From Alkalimarinus coralli (lineage in GTDB: Bacteria > Pseudomonadota > Gammaproteobacteria > Pseudomonadales > Oleiphilaceae): DNA of 64,000 nucleotides. Position 1 is the first letter of the stretch, and every line of letters begins with the position of its first letter. Shown one piece after another: positions 57,711-64,000 of this stretch. The stretch spans positions 1,264,001 to 1,328,000 of the forward strand of contig NZ_CP096016.1 of assembly GCF_023650515.1 (NCBI RefSeq). Reading direction: 5' to 3'. The position numbers and the translations under genes were made by a program. The notes under the pieces were generated by a model. It had not been told where the DNA came from, did no database searches, and was given only the letters and a program-made list of their open reading frames with translations.

Positions 57711-59237
57711 TTAGTGCCGTCTGGAGACCTCAATGACACCGTCATTGTCCAGTTCCTGTTTCATTTTTTCGAACTCGGTGACAATCTCCCCGATGGGGTC
57801 TTGAGTTGCCAGTGTGGCAATGACAATAGCGATGCTGCTGAACAGGAATCCGGGCACTATTTCGTATAAGTCAAAAATTCCGCCGCTGAGTTGTTTCCAG
57901 GCAACGACGGTAACGCCACCTACTAAAATACCTGCCAGCGCGCCATTTCGATTCATTCTTTTCCAGTATAAGGATAACAACAGTGCAGGGCCGAATGCGG
58001 CACCAAATCCAGCCCATGCATAAGAAACCAGACCCAGTACTGTATTGTCAGGTGTTAAGGCCAAAGCGAGTGCGACGACGGATATTAGCACGACAGCCAA
58101 ACGACCTACCGTCACAACCTGTTTGGGTGATGCATTCTTATTGATCAGTACTTTGTAAAAATCCTCTGCCAACGCTGATGATGAGACCAGAAGCTGCGAG
58201 TCGGCTGTACTCATTACCGCAGCCAGAATTGCGGCCAGCAGGATACCCGCCACAACCGGATGAAATAGCGCATTAACCAGCAACATGAAAATTTTCTCGG
58301 AATCCGAAATTTGGCCACCCATTGTACTATTTACATAAAGCAAACCGGCAAAACCAACAAACAGCGCACCTATCTGACTCAAGCCAGACCATGTTACAGA
58401 TATTCGGCGTGCGGTAGGGATGTCCTTATTTGATCTAATCGCAGCGAAACGTGCCAAAATGTGAGGTTGCCCAAAATAACCTAACCCCCACGCAACGAGT
58501 GAAATAATCGAGATGGCCGATAGGGCTTCACCTTTGTTATCAGTAAACATGTTGAGAAAGTGCGGGTTACTCGCTTCCATTCCATCAAACACCGCACTGA
58601 ATCCGCCATTGCTTTGCATTGCGATAATGGGGACGATCAGCAATGCTGCGGCCATTAAAAGGCCTTGCACCAGATCTGTCCAGGACACGGCTAGAAAACC
58701 GCCAAATAGCGTATATGAGATCACACATAGGGTGCCAATGATAACGGCCCATGTATAGTCCAAACCGAATACGGTCTCGAACAGTTTGCCTCCTGCAACG
58801 AGGCCTGAGCTGGTATAGAAAAGAAAAAACAACAAGATAAAAAACGCAGAGACAAGCTGTAGCAATTTGCTGTTGTCGCGAAAGCGGTTGGCAAAAAACT
58901 CAGGTAACGTCAGCGAATCATTGGATATGATGCTATAGACCCTTAGCCGCCTGGCTGTCACCAACCAGTTCAACCAGAATCCTGTCAGCAACCCTCCGGC
59001 TAACCAAAAAGCTTCAAAGCCCGATGCCAGCGCATAGCCTGGTAACCCCAATAAGAGCCAGCCGCTCATATCGGAAGCCCCGGCACTCAGCGCGGCGGGC
59101 CACGGGCCTAGTGAACGTCCACCAAGAAAGTAGTCTGAAGAGTTCGTGGTTCGCTGGTAGGCAACATAACCAATCGCCAGCATCATTAACAGATACAGGA
59201 TGAAGGTCGCCGTGACGACTATTGAGTTTTCTATCAT
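57711..59237 (-). CDS. putP: Sodium/proline symporter PutP
   Basis: The 508-residue permease has about 13 membrane segments and belongs to the SSS family. GYVAYQRTTNSSDYFLGGR and SAGASDMSGWLLLGLPGYAL are PutP signatures, the latter near the Na-binding site; RNSKLLQLVSAFFILLF follows. It imports proline with sodium. A GAGAGG ribosome binding site precedes ATG 59237. The putA gene ends 29 bp upstream on the same strand, so putA-putP form one operon. Confidence 0.95.
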   Translation of the reverse strand: MIENSIVVTATFILYLLMMLAIGYVAYQRTTNSSDYFLGGRSLGPWPAALSAGASDMSGWLLLGLPGYALASGFEAFWLAGGLLTGFWLNWLVTARRLRVYSIISNDSLTLPEFFANRFRDNSKLLQLVSAFFILLFFLFYTSSGLVAGGKLFETVFGLDYTWAVIIGTLCVISYTLFGGFLAVSWTDLVQGLLMAAALLIVPIIAMQSNGGFSAVFDGMEASNPHFLNMFTDNKGEALSAISIISLVAWGLGYFGQPHILARFAAIRSNKDIPTARRISVTWSGLSQIGALFVGFAGLLYVNSTMGGQISDSEKIFMLLVNALFHPVVAGILLAAILAAVMSTADSQLLVSSSALAEDFYKVLINKNASPKQVVTVGRLAVVLISVVALALALTPDNTVLGLVSYAWAGFGAAFGPALLLSLYWKRMNRNGALAGILVGGVTVVAWKQLSGGIFDLYEIVPGFLFSSIAIVIATLATQDPIGEIVTEFEKMKQELDNDGVIEVSRRH

Positions 59238-59266
59238 ATTAAACCTCTCTTACTTTTATATTTGTT

Positions 59267-62200
59267 TTAATGATCGGTAACTTGTTCACTTTCCAATGAC
59301 AAAAGTGTCGCGTTTCCGCCAACCGCCGTCGTATTGATGGTTCGGGTTCGTTCTGTGGCGAAACGCATTAGGTAACGGGGGCCACCGGCTTTCGGTCCGG
59401 TGCCTGAAAGGCCCTGTCCTCCAAATGGTTGCACACCGACACTTGCGCCAATTTGGTTCCTATTGATATAGACGTTTCCTACATGTACTTTGCTATCAAT
59501 ATAGCTGGCAGTGGTCTCATTTCGAGTATGAATGCCTAATGTGAGTCCATAGCCTGAGTTGTTTATCTGCTCAATCACCTGATTCAACTCACTGGCTTTG
59601 TATGTAATGACATGTAGGACTGGGCCAAAGTTTTCTTTTTCCAACTGCGCCATGTTGTCAATCTTGAATGCTATAGGCGCAATAAAACATTCGCTGCTTA
59701 ATGTTGCGGGCATGCTTGTCTCATAGATAAGGGTCGCGGAGTTTCGCATTTTATCGATGTGATCGCGCAACATTTTTTGGGCATTCTCGTCTATCACCGG
59801 GCCAATGTCGGTTTCGTGCAGAGACGGGTCGCCAAGTTTGAGTTCTGCCATTGCCCCTTTTAACAAGGTCAACATGCGTGGTGCGACATCTTCCTGCAGG
59901 TATAAAACCCGTAGTGCAGAACAACGTTGGCCTGCGCTTTTGAATGCCGACTGCACCACATCCTTAATGACCTGTTCGGGGAGTGCAGTACTGTCAACGA
60001 TCATCGCATTTTGGCCACCGGTCTCGGCGATTAATGGTGCAATAGCGCCTGTACGTGCCGCCAAACTGCGGTTAATCCTGAGCGCCGTGTTGGTGGAGCC
60101 GGTAAATGCTACGCCCGCAATACGTTCATCTTGTGTGATGGCATTACCTACTACAGAGCCTTCGCCGGCAAGCAGGTGGAGAGCGTCCTGCGGAACGCCT
60201 GCTTTATGCATTAGTTCTACCGCTCGGCTTGCAATCAGCGTCGTCTGTTCTGCAGGTTTTGCAACAACGGTATTGCCTGCTACCAGTGCGGCGGCGACTT
60301 GACCGATAAATATGGCTAGCGGGAAATTCCATGGGCTAATGCATGCAAATACGCCACGGCCTTCCAGATATAGTTCGTTGGATTCTCCTGTTGGGCCTGG
60401 CATAACCAGTGGTGCTGAAAATTGAGAGCGAGCCTGGCAGGCATAATAACGACAGAAATCGACCGCTTCGCGTATCTCATCAATGCTGTCTTGAATAATC
60501 TTGCCAGCTTCGCGGTGGCACAAGGCAATGAGTTCTGGTGTGTTAGATTCCATTAGATCAGCCATTTTCTCCAGGCAATGCGCTCGCGCCTCTACGGGGA
60601 CTTTATTCCACTTCTCAAACGCAGAGTGGGCCGCGTCAATCGCCTTTGTGACGCCCGTTTTATCTGTCCAGTAGACTTCGCCGACCAGGCTGCTTTGCTT
60701 ATATGGGCTTCTGACTTTAACTGATTTATTATCCGTTACGAGTGCTCCACCAATGATTGCGCCCCCTTGCCATTGCTGGGTCATGAAAGCGTTTATCTGG
60801 TCGCTAAAAGGCTTGCACTGACTATTTATGTCGATGTTAATTCCTGCAGAGTTTTTACGATCAGCGCCGAAGATATCAGCCGGAAGAGGGATTTTTTCAT
60901 TCCTCAAAGGCGCTTGTTGTTGCAACACGTCGGCGGGGTGGTGAACCAGGCTGGAGATGGGCGTGTTGGCATCAACCAAACGGTGCACAAATGAAGAGTT
61001 GGCACCATTTTCCAGTAGTCGGCGAACCAGGTAGGGGAGAAGGTCAACATGCGCACCTACAGGTGCGTAAATGCGAACATTGTTAGAGCCATTAAACTTG
61101 GAATCTTTGTTTAATACGATGTTGTACAACGCGTCACCCATTCCGTGCAGACGCTGAAACTCATAATCGTCGTGTGTTGCCAGGTTTTTTATGCTTGCGA
61201 CAGTATGGGCGTTGTGAGTCGCAAATTGAGGATAAATTCGACCTTTAGCAGCATCACTGAATAAAAAACGGGCACAGGCAAGATAGGATACGTCGGTTGC
61301 TTCTTTTCGGGTAAATACGGGGTATTCAGAAAGGCCTTCTTGCTGGCATAACTTGATTTCGCTATCCCAATAGGCCCCTTTTACCAGCCTAAGCGGTATG
61401 AGATCCCCTTGCTCTCGAGCCAATGCGGCAAGCCAGGTTAATACGGGCAGTGCGCGTTTAGAGTATGCCTGCACGACCAGGCCAAAGTTCCCCCAGCCCC
61501 TGACTTCGTCAGACTGGTATAGCTTTTCAAACAAGTCGAGCGAGAGTTCAAGCCGGTCCATCTCTTCCGCATCAATGGTGATACCCACATCTAGCTTCCG
61601 AGCCTCCCTTACAAGCGTTAGTACACTCTGATAAAGCTCTGTCATGACGCGATGCTTTTGGCCTTCTTCATAACGAGGATGCAGGGCCGATAGCTTTATT
61701 GAAACCGAGGGTAACAGAATCTTACTTCTATTCTCTTTATCAGTATGGCTTGCGTTATGTTTACCAACGCAAGCGATTGCCGTTAGGTAATCTTGAAGGT
61801 ATTTGTCGGCATCCGCGCGGGTGAGGGCCGCTTCACCCAACATATCAAAGGAGTAGGTATATCCACTGTTGATATTTTTACGCGCATTTTTAAATGCCTC
61901 GTCGATATTTCGCCCTAATACAAAGTGTTTGCCCATTACGGCCATCGCTTGATGCATGGCTTTTCTAATAACTGATTCACCCAAGCGCTTGACTAAGCGG
62001 TTTATTACGTTTGATGGCGTTCCATCCAATTTCTTATCTAAAATAACCACTTTTCCTGTTAGCATCAGCCCCCAGGTTGCCGCGTTTACCAGTACGGATT
62101 CGCTCTTTTTAAGATGCTTTTTCCAGTCTGCAATACCTAGTCTGTCGCAAATCAATGCTTCGGCTGTTTCGGCATCGGGTATTCGCATTAATGCTTCGGC

Positions 62201-62482
62201 AAGGCACATCAATAGAATACCTTCTTGGGTATCCAGGCTGTACTCCAGCAGCAAAGAATCGATCATATGAATAGAGCCATCTTGATCGCGCACTTGCTCA
62301 ATTAAGGTTGTTGCGTCCTCTTTTATCGATTGGTTCTGTACGCTGTGTGTTTTGGCAAGCTCCAATAGCTGTTCCAGATAGCGATTTTCGTCGACACAGT
62401 AATTGGGTGAGATAGCGTGTTTGAGTTCAGCGGGAGATTGTTGAGTGAACTGGTCGTTAAGTGCATCTGTAGCGTTGAACAT
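59267..62482 (-). CDS. putA: Bifunctional proline dehydrogenase/P5C dehydrogenase PutA
   Basis: PutA oxidises proline to glutamate in two steps. The proline dehydrogenase part includes SIKLSALHPRYEEGQ and RLVKGAYWDSEIK. The aldehyde dehydrogenase part has SPWNFPLAIFIGQ, AETGGQNAMIVDS and the catalytic Cys in AGQRCSALRV (near residue 853). At 1,071 residues it lacks the N-terminal ribbon-helix-helix DNA-binding domain of E. coli PutA, so it should not repress itself. The AraC regulator at 62736 could serve that purpose. An AGGAG ribosome binding site precedes ATG 62482. Confidence 0.97.
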   Translation of the reverse strand: MFNATDALNDQFTQQSPAELKHAISPNYCVDENRYLEQLLELAKTHSVQNQSIKEDATTLIEQVRDQDGSIHMIDSLLLEYSLDTQEGILLMCLAEALMRIPDAETAEALICDRLGIADWKKHLKKSESVLVNAATWGLMLTGKVVILDKKLDGTPSNVINRLVKRLGESVIRKAMHQAMAVMGKHFVLGRNIDEAFKNARKNINSGYTYSFDMLGEAALTRADADKYLQDYLTAIACVGKHNASHTDKENRSKILLPSVSIKLSALHPRYEEGQKHRVMTELYQSVLTLVREARKLDVGITIDAEEMDRLELSLDLFEKLYQSDEVRGWGNFGLVVQAYSKRALPVLTWLAALAREQGDLIPLRLVKGAYWDSEIKLCQQEGLSEYPVFTRKEATDVSYLACARFLFSDAAKGRIYPQFATHNAHTVASIKNLATHDDYEFQRLHGMGDALYNIVLNKDSKFNGSNNVRIYAPVGAHVDLLPYLVRRLLENGANSSFVHRLVDANTPISSLVHHPADVLQQQAPLRNEKIPLPADIFGADRKNSAGINIDINSQCKPFSDQINAFMTQQWQGGAIIGGALVTDNKSVKVRSPYKQSSLVGEVYWTDKTGVTKAIDAAHSAFEKWNKVPVEARAHCLEKMADLMESNTPELIALCHREAGKIIQDSIDEIREAVDFCRYYACQARSQFSAPLVMPGPTGESNELYLEGRGVFACISPWNFPLAIFIGQVAAALVAGNTVVAKPAEQTTLIASRAVELMHKAGVPQDALHLLAGEGSVVGNAITQDERIAGVAFTGSTNTALRINRSLAARTGAIAPLIAETGGQNAMIVDSTALPEQVIKDVVQSAFKSAGQRCSALRVLYLQEDVAPRMLTLLKGAMAELKLGDPSLHETDIGPVIDENAQKMLRDHIDKMRNSATLIYETSMPATLSSECFIAPIAFKIDNMAQLEKENFGPVLHVITYKASELNQVIEQINNSGYGLTLGIHTRNETTASYIDSKVHVGNVYINRNQIGASVGVQPFGGQGLSGTGPKAGGPRYLMRFATERTRTINTTAVGGNATLLSLESEQVTDH

Positions 62483-62735
62483 CGTTAGCTCCTATCTCGA
62501 CTCAAGCCTGCTAATGCTATTGCGAAAATGGCAGGGGGGTGTCTTAATTTGAACGAATAGTGAACCCATTACTTCTGTTATGACTGTGGTAATGCTGCTT
62601 CTTATTCGAGTTAGATTTTTTAAATCTAACGTTTGATGTTTCTTTTGTATTACAGAAAATGACTATTTTTTTATAGAAATGTACCAAAATTGACAAATTT
62701 TACGGGTGTTCATTAGAGCCTACCCGAGCGCAGTT

Positions 62736-63485
62736 TTACTGACGCCGGAACTGTCCAGGCGTGATGTTTAGGTATTTTCGGAAGCTATTACTCATTGCTG
62801 CCTGGCTCGAAAAACCGCACTGTTGTGCGATTTCACATAGAGAGGTTGAGCTATCGTGCAAAAGTTGCTGTGCTTTGTTTAAGCGCTTCTGGAGAACATA
62901 TTGGTGAGGTGAGATGTCTTGACTCTCTCTGAATAGGCGTTGGAAGTGGCTGGGGCTAAGGTGCGATAACTGGGCTAATTGATGAATGCTAATGCGAGAC
63001 TCTAGCTGGTTCTCAATGAACGCGTCCAGGTAAGCCAAATCCAGCTTCTTTGTTGTTTTGCGTTGAGGTGGTTTTTGCTGGCGGTGGTGTATGCCATGTA
63101 GAAAACTGGCGGCGATGTGCCCGGCAAGCAGCGTATCTTCAGGATACGTTTCTATTTCCCTAGCGCCATATTGAATGAGCTGCTGCAACCGGTTGTCCAG
63201 TTTTAGGTAGCCCGCTTGATCAAATAATGCTTCTACGATGTCTGGAGAGATAAAACCATTCTGCCCCATCGGAAGGTTCAACACCAATATGCGGTTTTCT
63301 TCAATGCCGCAATAGTAATGATTATAGGTCGATGGAACGATACACGCTTGCCAGGCATCAACTGTATTTCTTTGCCCTTCAACTTCAAATTTAGTTGATC
63401 CGCTGACGCCCACAATTAGCTGATTAAACCGGTGGTTATGTCGATTGCTTTGCTTTGGTAATTGTAAAATCTCTGCGTCGATCAT
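62736..63485 (-). CDS. AraC family regulator upstream of the put operon
   Basis: The 249-residue protein has a cupin-like N-terminal domain (FNQLIVGVSGSTKFEVEG) and a C-terminal AraC helix-turn-helix pair (ISIHQLAQLSHLSPSHFQRLF, CEIAQQCGFSSQAAMSNSFRKYL). Location 253 bp before putA on the same strand suggests it activates putA-putP, as PruR does in Pseudomonas. The link is inference from position and from the missing DNA-binding domain of PutA. Confidence 0.88.
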   Translation of the reverse strand: MIDAEILQLPKQSNRHNHRFNQLIVGVSGSTKFEVEGQRNTVDAWQACIVPSTYNHYYCGIEENRILVLNLPMGQNGFISPDIVEALFDQAGYLKLDNRLQQLIQYGAREIETYPEDTLLAGHIAASFLHGIHHRQQKPPQRKTTKKLDLAYLDAFIENQLESRISIHQLAQLSHLSPSHFQRLFRESQDISPHQYVLQKRLNKAQQLLHDSSTSLCEIAQQCGFSSQAAMSNSFRKYLNITPGQFRRQ

Positions 63486-63715
63486 CTAAATTGTCATATC
63501 TTAGAGTGGGTGGTTAAAATGTGATCACTCTAATGTTAGTCTGTTCGTAATACTTACACAAACTCCTTTTAATCACGGGTGACTGAGCATCGACCTTCGA
63601 TGCCATTATGGTGCGTTGAGATCATAAACAAATAGTCAAATATATAGGGTGCGAGCACACCCTATAGTTCTGGGTCGTATATGTTTGTAGTTTATGGTTT
63701 AGATTATGGTTTAGA

Positions 63716-64000
63716 TTATGTCGTCGTGCGCTTTTGTGCGAGCAGTTCGGTTCCCATATCGGGCGACATGATGACTTTTTCTAACTCTTCAAACTCTTCA
63801 TAAATAAAACGCCCAAGTCTGTTAAGTTCTGGTAGGTAATCTGACGCAGCAATAATGCCAAAATCCAGCTTGCCATTGTAAGAGAACATCGTCACGTTTA
63901 GACGGTGCCCAGGCCCCAAGGTACTCACCGGATACCAGCCTAATAACTCAGCGCCTTCAAGATATAGGGCGTTTTTGGGGCCTGGTACATTTGACACAAT
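63716..64000 (-). CDS. Wax ester synthase/DGAT, C-terminal fragment
   Basis: The gene runs off the right edge; the open frame continues beyond the first visible Met. The visible C-terminal part has SNVPGPKNALYLEGAEL, YPVSTLGPGHRLNVTMFSY and LDFGIIAASDYLPEL, which match the C-terminal domain of WS/DGAT enzymes. These join fatty alcohols or diacylglycerol with acyl-CoA to form wax esters or triacylglycerol stores. The active-site HHxxxDG motif lies outside the window. Its presence fits an oil-storing marine gammaproteobacterium. Confidence 0.9.
   Translation of the reverse strand: MVSNVPGPKNALYLEGAELLGWYPVSTLGPGHRLNVTMFSYNGKLDFGIIAASDYLPELNRLGRFIYEEFEELEKVIMSPDMGTELLAQKRTTT

Noticed and set aside
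1-64000. tRNA, rRNA or CRISPR sequences
   Set aside because: I read both strands and saw no cloverleaf-like cluster, rRNA sequence or regularly spaced repeat array; a covariance search would be needed to exclude small RNAs.

Overview
This is a 64 kb stretch of a gammaproteobacterial chromosome, most likely a marine or hydrocarbon-associated member of the Oceanospirillales/Pseudomonadales. Base composition looks mid-40s % GC by eye; I did not compute it. Supporting signs are a LexA with E. coli residue numbering, a gene order around sulA-lexA that I recall from Pseudomonas, a 531-residue isocitrate lyase of the Pseudomonas type, and a wax ester synthase (WS/DGAT) fragment at the right edge. 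I saw no rRNA, tRNA or CRISPR array.

Layout. 1-0.4 kb: 3' end of htpG with its terminator. 0.5-2.2 kb: a yeast-type cytosine deaminase gene split by a 1,263-bp IS3-family element with a 3-bp target duplication. 2.3-5.2 kb: accessory genes (hypothetical, lipoprotein, Fic protein, DyP peroxidase). 5.3-9.0 kb: a PAS-GGDEF diguanylate cyclase, a receiver-CheC/CheX protein and a DUF1329 protein. 9.2-12.6 kb: SOS neighbourhood (DUF6586 protein, small conserved protein, sulA, lexA with two SOS boxes), invaded by a Phd/PIN toxin-antitoxin pair and a decayed nucleotidyltransferase. 12.7-25.7 kb: a mosaic of an outer-membrane protein, DUF1499 lipoprotein, YciH/SUI1, an ATM1-type ABC exporter, PhnA, a MotA/MotB-like stator pair, ArsM, an SDR, a degenerate HD-GYP protein, an AmpG-like permease and YchJ. 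Three copies of a short inverted-repeat element lie here. 25.7-29.2 kb: bluB behind a cobalamin riboswitch, a haloalkane dehalogenase and a YhiN-type flavoprotein. 29.2-35.0 kb: an accessory block with a three-gene MNT/HEPN/membrane-protein operon, a GDSL esterase, and a small tyrosine phosphatase next to a large SF2 helicase carrying membrane segments. 35.3-37.8 kb: ycjX-ycjF. 38.2-43.2 kb: an AraC regulator, an acyl-CoA/ACP synthetase and a fusion protein whose C-terminal half resembles cyanobacterial acyl-ACP reductase. 43.4-44.2 kb: a MerR regulator and an ABM monooxygenase. 44.4-49.5 kb: a conserved cell-envelope cluster (retropepsin-like protease, inactive transglutaminase-7TM protein, ATP-grasp ligase, aspartoacylase-like protein). 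49.5-54.0 kb: RIO kinase, cold-shock protein, patatin, isocitrate lyase. 54.2-63.5 kb: amino-acid catabolism (LysR, Lrp, astA, DUF1338 dioxygenase, putP, putA, AraC regulator). 63.7-64 kb: wax ester synthase C-terminus.

Taken together the genes suggest lipid and amino-acid metabolism. Fatty acids could be activated and reduced to aldehyde (39.4-43.2 kb), carbon spared through the glyoxylate shunt (aceA), and wax esters stored (63.7 kb). Proline and arginine could be oxidised through putA and astA. The less ordinary candidates are the acyl-reductase fusion, the phosphatase/membrane-helicase pair, the MNT/HEPN/membrane operon with a palindrome across its promoter, and the dispersed short inverted-repeat elements.
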